NCBI GenBank assembly: GCA_027486835.1
Contig: JAIXOJ010000204.1
Span: 1-63,063, forward strand
From: Chitinophagaceae bacterium
Lineage (GTDB): Bacteria; Bacteroidota; Bacteroidia; Chitinophagales; Chitinophagaceae
Length of the DNA stretch: 63,063 nt
Reading direction: 5' to 3'
In this document: positions 29,211-39,331 of the stretch, in pieces
Position numbering within the stretch: the first letter of the stretch is position 1
Layout of the letters: every line of letters starts with the position of its first letter
Program-made: the position numbers and the translations under genes
The notes under the pieces: generated by a model
What the model saw: only the letters and a program-made list of their open reading frames with translations
Told to the model about the DNA's origin: nothing
Database searches by the model: none

Positions 29211-31142
29211 CTATTTCTTGTGAATAAAATAATCCAACTTGTTTGTTTGGAGTGGTTTTATAGCTGTAAAAAGCACTCGTTTAATCACTTTACCATCCCA
29301 TTTTTCTTTCATGTTGGAATATTCCTGCCCCTCGATGGATGGGATGTCGATACTTAGTGACAATACTGCTGGATCATATTCCAAAACAAGCGTAGCGTTT
29401 TGATCGCCGATTAGTTGCAATTTTCCTGCTTCGGTGGTATCTACCGTTGCTACCGTCATAAAACCTTGGGTAATGGAAGTAGGCAGTTTGTCGAACTGAT
29501 AATTATCGGAAATTTTTACCCAATTTTTCAACTTGTTCAGGGTTAATTCCCTTTTCAACGCCAATAATCCCGATTCTTTTGGATAGGCTTTGGCAAGATT
29601 GAGTTGCAATTTGGCTTCTTGTTGATTGATGGTATTGGCAACTTCGGTCGCCTCAAATGCGCTGCCCGCTTGTTGTGCGTACCCATTTACGGTAGGTAAA
29701 TTATGATATTGCGATTGCATTGGCCACAGATCGTATCGCTGTGCCGAAAAAGTTTTGGCGGTGTAATTGGTAGATCCTACATCGATAATAAAAGGTTGAT
29801 TATTGAAATAAACAATGAAATCCCCCACATCGTTGTGGTTATGGCTTTCGCCGTTATGACCGCCATGCGCAGCTAGAAACAAACCATCTTTTGAACGTGC
29901 CACCATCATCTGAATATCGCCGATCCATGCACTTTCGGGCTGTTTGTACTGGTTTTTTTTATCTCTTATTATTTCTCTGGTAAATAAATCATTGACCAAG
30001 CGCATTTTACTGTAGCCGCCAAGATTGTATTCCGCTTTATTCTTGCTATCAAATGAAAGGGCAAAGTCCATCAATTGATTGTCTTTCACAGCCGTTCCAA
30101 AGCGATAAATCATGGCACTGTTCACCGTTATTTTGGGTGATGCATCGCCCATGTTTACAAAGTATTTGTTGGCGATATGTACTTTATATATGTAAGAACC
30201 CATTTTTTGAATCAATGGATGGTCAAAAATATTTACGGCATTATTGGTGGCATTTTGCAGCAGTTCCAAACAGTCGAAGGCACTTCCCCCCGCTGCGTTC
30301 CAATATCCAGGCCCTTCATCACAGCCTCCGTCATCGCCCAAACTATTGAAATACCGATCCAAATACGTCATGGCTTTGTAGGCCATTTCGGTCCTGTAGG
30401 TCTGTTTTTCTACCATCATCAAATTGGTGAACAACCAGTTGCTCATTATCCAGGGGTTCCAATTGTTAACGGGTTTATCGGTGGACAAATAACCATATCC
30501 GCTTATATCGCCCATCAGAGGAGTAAAAATTCGTTTTTGTGTTTCGTTATAAATTCTTTCCGTAAACAATGGATTTACTTTTTTCATTTGGTCGCCAACC
30601 CAATAATAGACCAATGCCAATGCGGAAGCCGTTTCCGCGGAAAATAAATCAACAAAGGGTTTTTCTACATTTGGCACCCCGCCCGTACCACCGATATGGG
30701 CCGAAATGCCCCAATAACTTTCTTCGCAGATAGACCAAGTGCCATTTAAAATAGCATCTACAAAACGCCCCTTCCCTTCCACACTTTCTGCAAGCGCCAT
30801 GGCTACCAAAGCGTCTCTTTTTTTATTGGAGAGGTTGCTATATTGGCTTCTATCACCGGTTCTTTTATAAAGCAGCACAACGGTTGCAGGGATGGATTCG
30901 AACTTAAAATTCAGTTTTGATTCTCCCAATTTAATGATGGAAGCAATGGCGGTATCGGGCAATTTTTTCCGCCACTCTTCCGGTGATTTTGGGTAAGGCC
31001 GATATTCGTTATAGGGCAATAATGATTTTTGAATAGCTGCCAAAGAATATTTTGTTGCCAAAATGTTGCGCTGGGTTACTTGAGCAGATACTGCGAAACA
31101 TAGAAAACCACTTAAAAAAAATACCAAAAAACGAATCTTCAT
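29211..31142 (-). CDS. Heparinase II/III-family protein (polysaccharide lyase-like)
   Basis: This 643-residue exported protein begins with a clear signal peptide (MKIRFLVFFLSGFLCFAVSAQ). An alpha-toroid spans about 60-380 (YWGISAHIGGTGGVPN, CDEGPGYWNAAGGSAFD with likely catalytic Tyr). A heparinase II/III beta-sandwich from about 400 contains SHNHNDVGDFIVYFNNQPFIIDVG, with metal-binding His residues. Such enzymes cleave uronate-containing polysaccharides by beta-elimination. Its neighbours degrade plant-type glycans, so the substrate may be a uronate-bearing pectic or other acidic polymer rather than heparin. Upstream lies the 41-bp hairpin array, downstream the GH36-type gene at 129 bp. The lyase family number cannot be set by eye. 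Confidence 0.85.
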   Translation of the reverse strand: MKIRFLVFFLSGFLCFAVSAQVTQRNILATKYSLAAIQKSLLPYNEYRPYPKSPEEWRKKLPDTAIASIIKLGESKLNFKFESIPATVVLLYKRTGDRSQYSNLSNKKRDALVAMALAESVEGKGRFVDAILNGTWSICEESYWGISAHIGGTGGVPNVEKPFVDLFSAETASALALVYYWVGDQMKKVNPLFTERIYNETQKRIFTPLMGDISGYGYLSTDKPVNNWNPWIMSNWLFTNLMMVEKQTYRTEMAYKAMTYLDRYFNSLGDDGGCDEGPGYWNAAGGSAFDCLELLQNATNNAVNIFDHPLIQKMGSYIYKVHIANKYFVNMGDASPKITVNSAMIYRFGTAVKDNQLMDFALSFDSKNKAEYNLGGYSKMRLVNDLFTREIIRDKKNQYKQPESAWIGDIQMMVARSKDGLFLAAHGGHNGESHNHNDVGDFIVYFNNQPFIIDVGSTNYTAKTFSAQRYDLWPMQSQYHNLPTVNGYAQQAGSAFEATEVANTINQQEAKLQLNLAKAYPKESGLLALKRELTLNKLKNWVKISDNYQFDKLPTSITQGFMTVATVDTTEAGKLQLIGDQNATLVLEYDPAVLSLSIDIPSIEGQEYSNMKEKWDGKVIKRVLFTAIKPLQTNKLDYFIHKK

Positions 31143-31267
31143 GAGAAATAATTAAAATAAATAATGCTGTAAAATAAAAAAGATAAAAAACCATCGTTTA
31201 CCTTCAACCGAAAGGGAGTTTATTAACCATGGTTCGTTTAAAAGATTGTTGATTCAAAATATTTTTT

Positions 31268-31300
31268 AGCCCAGACAGGTTTTTGAAACCTGTCAGGGCT
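31268..31300. repeat. Hairpin repeat of the AAACCTGTC type
   Basis: AGCCC.GACAGGTTT, then TTG, then its complement: a 15-bp stem with one mismatch. A related hairpin lies at 62068-62102. The minus strand has A-rich DNA after the stem, so it is not a normal terminator for that strand. Confidence 0.75.
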
Positions 31301-31303
31301 TTA

Positions 31304-31525
31304 GCGGACCCTCCGCCGACACCAATCGTACACGATTGACACTTGCGAACCGTTCGCCGACTCCAATCGTACACGATTGACGCTTGCGGACCCTCCGCCG
31401 ACTCCAATCGTACACGATTGACACTTGCGGACCCTCCGCCGACTCCAATCGTACACGATTGACGCTAGCGGACCCTCCGCCGACTCCAATCGTACGCGAT
31501 TGACGCTTGCGGACCATCCGCCAAC
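31304..31525. repeat. 41-bp tandem hairpin array
   Basis: Units start at 31304, 31345, 31386, 31427, 31468 and 31509 (last one partial), exactly 41 bp apart. Each has two inverted repeats: GCGGA-CCC-TCCGC, and CAATCG-TACA-CGATTG. Unit 2 has GCGAA-CCG-TTCGC, a paired change that keeps the stem. It lies between the two heparinase-family genes. Long open frames across it exist only because the repeat lacks stops; I do not call them genes. Confidence 0.95.
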
Positions 31526-31595
31526 AAATGATTGGAAGCGATTCATCCATTTTTCTTCTACTGAAAAGCAGCCCATTGATTGATGCTTAACCCAC

Positions 31596-34500
31596 CTAAT
31601 CTTTCATAAATGATTTTTGCATCGTTTTTTTTCCTTTGATTATCAAAGTATAGGTCCCTTTACTCAAGTTGGTTATTGGAATTGTTGTATAATTTATTCC
31701 CTTTTTAAGATTCCATTTTTGCCTAAATATCACAACCCCATTCATCGCTACAATTTGCATTTCACCCATTTCATCGGTTTCATGCTGTAAGCTTACATTT
31801 AAAGTGCTTTTGGAAGGATTAGGATATACAGATAAAGTCGATGCACTATTTTGTTGACCTATAAATACGAAAATAGTATTGCTGTATTGAATTGTTCCAT
31901 TACTTCCCACTACTTTTAGTCGATAATATGCATTGCCCAACGCTGGATTTGGGTGCGTGAAAGTATAAAATTGATTTTCGGCCTTTAGGGTACCAATATT
32001 TTCAAAAGCCACACCATCTTTACTGTATTGGACAATAAAATGTGTTGCGTTGCCAGCATTGGCAATTTGCCAAAACAGCTTTATTTTTTTGTCGTTTTCT
32101 ACAGCAGTAAAAGAAAGAAATTTTATGGGCAAAACAATAGAATTTGTATCAACCGTAAATTGTCCGTTCGCCCATTTATACTCATAGATACTTTGTAGGG
32201 AATCTTGTTCACCGATGGATAATCCATTGGCAGTACTGTCTTTGGCATAAAACGTTAGTAAGCTTTGGGTATTAAAATTTTTAAAATCATTATTTAGCTG
32301 GCTTTTGTTATAAGAAAACAAATAATCCAATCGTCTTCCATCATTTAATTTCATTGAGAACCCTGACCGGGAAGTAGTGCTGTCCGATAAGTTGGTGAGG
32401 CTGGAATATGGGGGTGCGGCATTGGTTTGAGTAGGCCAAATGATGGTGGTCATTACCGAATTGTTATTGCTTTTCCAAGTGGAGAATACCTGTGGTGCAG
32501 GTATCAGATTGCCATAAGTTGGTGAGAACCAACCTAAATATGGGTTCTTTTGTCCAAAATAAAGGGTGTCATTTATTTTATTGCCTCCTATATGATACAA
32601 CAAAATATTTGGCCCTGTTGAATCATTGGTGTGAATACCTTTTGCATCAAGCACCATTTGATTTTTTTGAAATCCATAAGCAAGCGTTTTATTGTTAGCT
32701 TGATAGCCAAGGAAATTCCAGATTTGAGTAAAAGAATGTTTTGCTTTATCCAAATTGGATAAAATATCTGTAACAATCCAACAACCCAAAGACCTTACAA
32801 ATATCACCTGCCGACGATGGTTTACCCTACCCGGTGTTGGATAACCTAGCGTGTAGTTGCCTTCCAAAAAATCGAAGTTGGCAGAGGAATGCCAACGTTC
32901 ATCAATGGGTGTGGTATAGGCTGTTTGTGCTACGTTTCCCGGTATCTGGGATTTACCATCAACAATAATGGTATTTACTTTAAGAGAGGAAGTTTCGCCA
33001 AGCAAATTATTGATGGCGTTAAAGTCAGGAACGAGTGAATCGACTAGTTGAGAGGTATCATAAACCGGTGGGCCTGCTGACACCAAAAGAGGCCGCCCGA
33101 ACGCAGATACCTGAATGGCATTATGCCCCATATTTACATGCCCACGAGCAGGACGGCAATCTTGAAAGAAGAGATAATGGCTATCCCAATTCCAATTTTT
33201 CCTTTGCACATAATAGCCACTATACGGGTAATTTTTACTTGTAAAAGAAGGTGGGGCAGTCGTATTCAATGGATTGAACTGTGCGGCAATCCTTGCGACC
33301 AATGTATCATTTTGCCCTGGAATTGCTAAATAATTAGCTTTCAGCCAAGCTTTTCGAGCTACAGAATCTTTCCAAATGGGTGTTGGATTGGCAGGACTTT
33401 GACTAGACATGGCGGGTAAATTACCAATAGGTGTTCTCAAAGCGGCACTTAGTTGATAATAAGCTATTTGTTTGGAAAGAATGCGTTGAGACAATGATGG
33501 ATTGCTATTTTTAAGCAAAATAACCATATCTCCTAAAGCTGCTGCGTCTCCTAAATTATAATTAAAAGATTGCTCGAGCATTCCACCATCGGCGTAAAAT
33601 GCACCGTTCAAATAATCATCGATGCTAATCGATGTGCTATCCAAAATATTATTGCACAAAGTAAATTCTGGAAATTGAGTTGCAATCAGGAGCAATGCAG
33701 TCAACCCAGCTCTTCGCTGATTAGGTACTGCCCCCACGGGAAAGAACCTTGATTTCAAGGCAGTTGGATGGTCAAATACCAAGGAAAAGGCAATTTGGGA
33801 CAATTCTACTGCTGGAACCATAATTGAAGTTGCTAGGGATTGGTTGAGGGGATTATTAATTGTATCCCATTTAGCAGGTTTGCCCCCATTAGGCAGACTT
33901 TTGCAAATGACACCCAAAGCTTTGATAATATTTTGAACCCTATCAGATTGAGATAAAGCGGGTTGTGCTTTTGTTGACCAATTACAATTTATTAAAGCAC
34001 GGGATTTAGCATCCAATGAATCAACTAAAGGCTTTTGAACACAAGCAAAATTAGCTGTTACTTGAAACCACTTTTTTAAATACGCTATATCACCTGTTTT
34101 ATAATAATTGGAAGCTAAAGGAATGAGGTTATAAAAATTAGCATACACGTCAGGATAAACGCCAGAGGCATTTTTAGCCAGCCAATTGATGTTTGGAAGA
34201 GAATCCGTGGAACCAGAAAATCCGAAATAAACGAAGTCGTTTTTCTGTGGGCAAGCAGTAGCAAGAAAGGTAGATTTTGATATTTTTTCAGTCATATAAT
34301 CGGCATAAGGCAAAACCGAACTAGCATTTAATTGATTAGAATGCCAACCAAATTGTCCCAAATAATTTTGTCTAAGGCTCATCACCTTATAATCCCTCCA
34401 TGCTAAAAGTGCAGATTCATATTTACCTTGATTAGCAAAGCTTCTTACCGTTTGCAACCCATTCATATTTAGGTTTATCGACGCGCAAAGCAATCTGCCT

Positions 34501-34598
34501 AAACTATCTGGATTGGATGGATATAAGACTTGCGTTTTTCCAATGGAAAAGAAAAACAAAGTAAATACCCATAATAAGACGCTAGCTTTTTTCATCAT
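31596..34598 (-). CDS. T9SS-exported heparinase II/III-family lyase-like protein
   Basis: I start at ATG 34598 (MMKKASVLLWVFTLFFFS), giving 1000 residues with a signal peptide; the upstream 30 codons are not signal-like. The middle is an alpha-toroid (YADGGMLEQSFNYNLGD near residue 340-356) followed by a heparinase II/III beta-sandwich (RPARGHVNMGHNAIQVSAFGRPLLVS). A fibronectin-like module sits near 850-920 (IKLFWQIANAGNATHFIVQYSKDG). The last 75 residues form a T9SS type A sorting domain (SVYPNPSKSTLNVSLQ). It would act outside the cell on a uronate polymer. The gene is preceded by over 450 bp without a gene and followed by the 41-bp array. The usual SHNHxD is changed to GHVNMGHNA, so activity needs proof. 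Confidence 0.82.
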   Translation of the reverse strand: MMKKASVLLWVFTLFFFSIGKTQVLYPSNPDSLGRLLCASINLNMNGLQTVRSFANQGKYESALLAWRDYKVMSLRQNYLGQFGWHSNQLNASSVLPYADYMTEKISKSTFLATACPQKNDFVYFGFSGSTDSLPNINWLAKNASGVYPDVYANFYNLIPLASNYYKTGDIAYLKKWFQVTANFACVQKPLVDSLDAKSRALINCNWSTKAQPALSQSDRVQNIIKALGVICKSLPNGGKPAKWDTINNPLNQSLATSIMVPAVELSQIAFSLVFDHPTALKSRFFPVGAVPNQRRAGLTALLLIATQFPEFTLCNNILDSTSISIDDYLNGAFYADGGMLEQSFNYNLGDAAALGDMVILLKNSNPSLSQRILSKQIAYYQLSAALRTPIGNLPAMSSQSPANPTPIWKDSVARKAWLKANYLAIPGQNDTLVARIAAQFNPLNTTAPPSFTSKNYPYSGYYVQRKNWNWDSHYLFFQDCRPARGHVNMGHNAIQVSAFGRPLLVSAGPPVYDTSQLVDSLVPDFNAINNLLGETSSLKVNTIIVDGKSQIPGNVAQTAYTTPIDERWHSSANFDFLEGNYTLGYPTPGRVNHRRQVIFVRSLGCWIVTDILSNLDKAKHSFTQIWNFLGYQANNKTLAYGFQKNQMVLDAKGIHTNDSTGPNILLYHIGGNKINDTLYFGQKNPYLGWFSPTYGNLIPAPQVFSTWKSNNNSVMTTIIWPTQTNAAPPYSSLTNLSDSTTSRSGFSMKLNDGRRLDYLFSYNKSQLNNDFKNFNTQSLLTFYAKDSTANGLSIGEQDSLQSIYEYKWANGQFTVDTNSIVLPIKFLSFTAVENDKKIKLFWQIANAGNATHFIVQYSKDGVAFENIGTLKAENQFYTFTHPNPALGNAYYRLKVVGSNGTIQYSNTIFVFIGQQNSASTLSVYPNPSKSTLNVSLQHETDEMGEMQIVAMNGVVIFRQKWNLKKGINYTTIPITNLSKGTYTLIIKGKKTMQKSFMKD

Positions 34599-35054
34599 AT
34601 TCAACATGTAAACCCTCATAAATTCTTTGACAATCTTGATCAAATAAAAGATCGAATCGGCATTTTTGAACAATTCATTCGTGCCCAAACACTATTCAAC
34701 AAAATGTTTCATGCAAAATAGAAGCACAAATGATATTGAATATGCAAAAAATAAACTTCTCCTTTTTTTACATCGGTTGCGGTACATTTTTCCATAACGA
34801 GTGCTTATCAATTTGGGAAGTAAACCCTTTAAAAGAAAAGCCTAATTTTTCAAATAACCTATCAATTTCTAATCATGAGATATTGCGAACGAAGAAATAA
34901 AAAACCAATATCCGACCTAGAAGAATGCAGTAAAATTGTTACTCTTACCCATAAGAGGTTTAAAGCGGTATAGTGATTCGCAAATGATGGGACAAGCCAC
35001 TTAATCATTCAGTTCTTTTATCTAAAAATTCAACTCCAATTAGGTAACCATTCC
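34599..35054. other. Intergenic region upstream of the T9SS heparinase gene
   Basis: About 456 bp of AT-rich DNA between GH31 and the T9SS heparinase gene. It probably holds the promoter of the latter, but I see no convincing TAnnTTTG box, repeat or hairpin. Confidence 0.5.
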
Positions 35055-37814
35055 CTACTTATTCCCAATAAAAGTGTTAGCCTTCTTAATTTTTACATCC
35101 ACAGGTTCTAACCCCGATGTTGAAACCCTAAACACCGTTTTTTCTTCCAAGTATTCTTGACCTAAGAAAACAGCTATTCCATTTGCAGCATTTTTTGTTT
35201 CTGTTCGTATCAAGTTGTTTTGCTCGTCGAAAACTTCGAGCTTAATTTCATTTTTAGCATTGTCAACCAACAAATCATTATTCAAAAGTTCCACAAAAAT
35301 CCTTGTTTTTCGAGCTAACCATTTTGGGTCAACACCCATACAAATCCTTTCGGGAGGATTGGCAGTTACCAAAAGCTTATTAGGGGTTTCAGTTTTTGTT
35401 GCTTTTGCTATCAAGTTGGCTGCATTCGTTGGTTTTGCTTTTATGGTACAAACAAATCCACTATCTTCTGAAAAGAACCCTTTAGAAAGATAGACCGAGT
35501 CTCTTTCGGGATCATTATTTTGCCCCCTACTGTCGTAACCTAATTTCCAATGGTCGGTAGTCTTTACAAATAGCGTGTGAGAAGTATCATCATACCACCA
35601 AGCAGCTTGTTCTGTTTGATGAAGGAGTGATTCTTTGGAAGCTGACTTTTGGAGGTTCTTACCCTTACAAATTGCAGTTTCAATTTTTTCGAGGTGATGC
35701 ACTTGCAATAAGTAAGCTCGTTGGTTCATTTCTCTATATTTCCCAGTTCTTTTTCCTACTTGAACGGTTACCCCCATGTCGGTAGAGGTGACAGAAAAAT
35801 CTGTTTTTGCAAACTGATTCTTAGAATAATCCATTGTGTTACCATCGTCTTCATAAAGCCATCCTTTACCAGATTGTTTTCCTGGAAAAATGTCCAATGC
35901 AACCAAAATTGGGGGTTGTCCATGCAGGTTGGGGGTAACAGGTTGCAAGGGCAAAATACTTCCAGATTTCACAAACAAACCTCCCCCTTGCACACCTTTC
36001 AAACTTTGGTTTATCCATTGACCTTTGCTTACAAAACGTTCATTAGTCCAATAATCTACCCATTCCCCTTTGGGTAGATACACTTTTGATTCAAGCCCCA
36101 CTAGTAAGTTTTCTCCTAATAGATACTGTTTAGATAGATTCCAAGTAACCGAATCGTCTTGGTAAGCAAAAACCATTGGTCGCATCATAGGCGCACCGCT
36201 GAAATGCGATTGAGCTTGGGATGAATAGAGATAGGGCGTCAAACGATTCCTAAGCTTTCCATAAAAACGATGGGCTCGAAGCAAATAATTAGGATACAGC
36301 CATGGTTCATGGAAATATGCCCAAGCATCTATTAAAGCCAAGGGGCTAAGATAGCCCAAGTGAATTCCAGCCAATGAAGCAGCATCCATATCGTGGCTTA
36401 CCATAGATTGTGCTGCCAATCCTGCATTCAACAACCCTGTACCTGCTTTGGAATCACCTGCCCAACCAGTAGGCCAGCGATGTGAACCGAAGGAAGAAAC
36501 GTAAGAATTGAACAGAATAAATGTCCGTTGTCCCGTAATGCGTTGAAACTCATTGATGGCCGTTTCTGAATACAATGAATTGGCTAAGCTTTTAATAGAT
36601 TTATTGAAACGGGATTTTAAGGCTACCGTATCATTTACAAAAACCGCATCGTTCAACTCGGTACTTTGTAGCATTCTTGGATAAGGGTCGTCTTGTTTAA
36701 AAAAAGAAACTCCAATTTTTAATGAGGCTTTTATACGATCTGCATACCAATTTTTTTTTTTTTTTTTATCTTCATACCCAACAAAAGGGGCCTTCCCTGA
36801 TTCCCAAAGACCAAAATGAAACCCTTTCGCCCCCAGTTCCTTTATCATTTCTGAAGGTTTTGGAAAGCGTTCGGGACTCCATTTCCATTTCATACTGTAA
36901 GAACTATCTTCCCAACCTGGCTCTAAACTAATCATATCGCAGGGGATGTCGTGTTTCTTAAAGTTATTAGCGATTTCTAATACACCCTTTTGGTCTTCGT
37001 AATAGCGGCATATATATAAAAGACCCAAGCCCCAACGAGGAACCATCTGCGGAGCACCCGTAAGTTGAATATAGTTTTCAAGAATTGTGGCAAAATTGGC
37101 ACCACCTATTAGATAAAAATCCTGTTGACCATCTGCGGCTACAATATCAAATCCATTGGAACTTGAAGCAAAATCGAAGTGATGCTCCCAAGTATTGTTA
37201 GATAAAAAACCATAGCCCTTGGTACTTAGGAAAAAAGGTATGGTAGCATTTTCTGAACGGTATTCTCTTTTCCACGCAAAGGTTTTGCCTCGGCAATCCA
37301 TTGTTTTTCTTTGAAAACCTAATCCGAAAATATGTTCTTCTACTGGCATTTCAAATCTTAACCTACCACCACCTTTTGGCAACCATGCACTTGCAGCCCG
37401 TTGTTCAACTAATTCTTTTCCTTGGTTATCCAATAGAGCAATTTTTAGGTCTTGCTTGGATACTTTTACTGTTAGTGCCTCCCCTTTCAAGAGGGTAAAG
37501 CCTTCTTGGTCAATCACTTTAACAGGAGTTTCTTTCCAATCGTTCTTTACAAAACCAAATCTTTCCGTTAATGATGGTTCAAATCCAGCAGCGGGTGCCA
37601 ACTGTACACGAACTATGGAAGGATGAAGAAAACTGATTTTCATAGTCCAGCCTTCCTCTGTATGAATTAAGAATTTGCTCCCAGCTTTGTCTATCGTCGT
37701 TTGGTGGAGACTGAGTGAATCGTTGAAACTGTTTTTTAATTCAATATTTACTTGGCCTACAAGTATTCCTTTTATAGATATTAACAAAAGGAGCAAACAA
37801 AATATTTTTTTCAT
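35055..37814 (-). CDS. GH31-family glycosidase with an A17 tract in the coding sequence
   Basis: The 919-residue exported protein has a signal peptide (MKKIFCLLLLLISIKGILVGQ). It shows GH31 order: N-terminal beta-sandwich (about 25-250), barrel beginning PRWGLGLLYICRYY, nucleophile region GVSFFKQDDPYP (Asp375), acid/base WAGDSKAG (Asp454), then C-terminal beta domains. GH31 enzymes cleave alpha-glucosyl, alpha-xylosyl or alpha-galactosyl bonds; in this setting alpha-xylosidase or a related activity is plausible. A run of 17 A on the coding strand encodes Lys350-354 and part of Asn355, just before the nucleophile. The frame is intact at 17. It follows the interrupted beta-helix gene by 77 bp. 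Confidence 0.88.
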   Translation of the reverse strand: MKKIFCLLLLLISIKGILVGQVNIELKNSFNDSLSLHQTTIDKAGSKFLIHTEEGWTMKISFLHPSIVRVQLAPAAGFEPSLTERFGFVKNDWKETPVKVIDQEGFTLLKGEALTVKVSKQDLKIALLDNQGKELVEQRAASAWLPKGGGRLRFEMPVEEHIFGLGFQRKTMDCRGKTFAWKREYRSENATIPFFLSTKGYGFLSNNTWEHHFDFASSSNGFDIVAADGQQDFYLIGGANFATILENYIQLTGAPQMVPRWGLGLLYICRYYEDQKGVLEIANNFKKHDIPCDMISLEPGWEDSSYSMKWKWSPERFPKPSEMIKELGAKGFHFGLWESGKAPFVGYEDKKKKKNWYADRIKASLKIGVSFFKQDDPYPRMLQSTELNDAVFVNDTVALKSRFNKSIKSLANSLYSETAINEFQRITGQRTFILFNSYVSSFGSHRWPTGWAGDSKAGTGLLNAGLAAQSMVSHDMDAASLAGIHLGYLSPLALIDAWAYFHEPWLYPNYLLRAHRFYGKLRNRLTPYLYSSQAQSHFSGAPMMRPMVFAYQDDSVTWNLSKQYLLGENLLVGLESKVYLPKGEWVDYWTNERFVSKGQWINQSLKGVQGGGLFVKSGSILPLQPVTPNLHGQPPILVALDIFPGKQSGKGWLYEDDGNTMDYSKNQFAKTDFSVTSTDMGVTVQVGKRTGKYREMNQRAYLLQVHHLEKIETAICKGKNLQKSASKESLLHQTEQAAWWYDDTSHTLFVKTTDHWKLGYDSRGQNNDPERDSVYLSKGFFSEDSGFVCTIKAKPTNAANLIAKATKTETPNKLLVTANPPERICMGVDPKWLARKTRIFVELLNNDLLVDNAKNEIKLEVFDEQNNLIRTETKNAANGIAVFLGQEYLEEKTVFRVSTSGLEPVDVKIKKANTFIGNK
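36751..36767. repeat. T17/A17 homopolymer within the GH31 gene
   Basis: Seventeen T on the plus strand (A on the coding strand) code for five Lys plus the first two bases of Asn355 of the GH31 protein. Loss or gain of one base would truncate the enzyme just before its catalytic Asp. Confidence 0.92.
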
Positions 37815-38973
37815 AGCATTTCGAAGTATTAAAAATGAATCCTAATTGTGAACCAAAGTAGCGAGGTTGCTTTATTAAATTATATGCCCTCCTATTTAAA
37901 AACATTGCTTGAAGTATCAATTCCTACGACAGCACCCGTGTTGAAATAGCATTTTTGTTTTCGATTATCCATAAAAGTGTTGCCATTAATTTCAAGCTTG
38001 GTTTCACTAGGCCGTCCTCCCACATGTAGCATAGGTATTGGCCGCCTACCAGTAATTTTTGGGTAATCATTTTCTATGGTTCGCTTGTCCAATTCGCTAG
38101 GATAATCTTTATACAGCTTGCAAGTATTGTTGCGAACAATAAACTGTTCGATAAAAAGTGGCGAATCAGCTTGCTTATTGTCAATCCCCAACATGATGCA
38201 ACCATAAACACAAGCGTTAAACCCTTTGGTAGGATTAGCAATATGGCGCATCGGGAAATCCATCCCATATTCTTGTAGGCAATTATTGTTTTCTATGATT
38301 ACTTCTTTGGTGCTTTCAGTGGTTTTTGTTTGTGCATGATAAGCAATGCAGGCGTAGGCACAATTCCAAATGGTATTGTTTCGGATAATACCTGCATTGC
38401 GCAATGAAATACCAGAGCCGTAAAAACAATTATAAATCGTATTTCCTTCTACCAAAATATCGGCAGCTTTCAAATACATGCCATGACGAGCAAATGGCAA
38501 TCGGGTAACCCCAAGCCCAATATCATGAATGATGTTGTTACGCACCACACCTCCTTTAAATGGCAGTTTGGCCAATTCAGGAGATTGGTCGTTTTGGTCG
38601 CCTTTTACTTCAAACTTTACCGCATCGTCATATATGTAAGCTATGCGATTGCTTTCAATAGTAATATCGGAAGTGGTTTGATTATTATCGCCTGTGATTC
38701 TAACCCCTTGTCCAAAAACATCGATTATCTTAGAATTTTTCACAATAGTTTGCGTGCAGTTTACCAACTGAATGCCATAACCATTGGGTTCTATGAAGAT
38801 ATAAGCTGTATCGAATTTTCCTTTGCGATTTTCAAGGTTCATAATGGCTTCATTACCTACTCCCGAAATTCGACAATTGGAAATCTCCACATGTTTACAA
38901 TTGACCAGTCTAATACCATAAGTCCCGCTAGGGTTGGAGATGGTGCAATTTTTTATCTGCACATCGCTTTTGT

Positions 38974-38979
38974 TTTCAA
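38974..38979. repeat. 6-bp target-site duplication, left copy
   Basis: TTTCAA directly flanks the left terminal inverted repeat. The identical TTTCAA is at 39326-39331 beside the right end. Confidence 0.88.
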
Positions 38980-39325
38980 CCCTAACTCCGCAGAAATTAG
39001 GTAGTCTATCTTAATTATTCGTGGATGATCTCTTAAAACGTCACATTTTGTTGCTTTTTGTATCAATAAATAATACTTTTGGCTAAACTTTTCAAATTCC
39101 TTTAAGCTACCTAATTAGGTAGCTTATGGATATGCCCCAGTGGGTTCTTGCATCCAATGAACCAAAGCCAGAAATAAGATTTATGAAAGGAGTTTACTTC
39201 AAAATCGCTGTATATTATTAATATAATCACTTCAAAAAGGTAGAGGATTAGCTGAAATAACAAAAAATACAACTTCCGTCATTGAAAAGATAATTTTAGA
39301 CTACCTAAATTGAGCGGAGTTAGGG
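38980..39325. mobile_element. MITE-like non-autonomous element, 346 bp
   Basis: Terminal inverted repeats of about 29 bp begin CCCTAACTCCGC (left) and end GCGGAGTTAGGG (right). They match again at AGGTAGTCTA after a 7-bp variable stretch. A 6-bp duplication (TTTCAA) flanks the element on both sides. The centre has a perfect 24-bp palindrome (39103-39126) built around CTACCTAATTAGGTAG, echoing the TTAGGTAG of the ends. No transposase frame is inside, so it must depend on an enzyme encoded elsewhere. It interrupts a beta-helix gene, whose frame is restored in silico by its removal. Confidence 0.9.
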
Positions 39326-39331
39326 TTTCAA
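39326..39331. repeat. 6-bp target-site duplication, right copy
   Basis: TTTCAA immediately after the right terminal inverted repeat, identical to 38974-38979. Confidence 0.88.

Noticed and set aside
31204-31576. Several overlapping minus-strand open frames with 41-residue repeats
   Set aside because: They are the three frames of the 41-bp hairpin array, which lacks stops. Structure is conserved at DNA level, not one protein frame.
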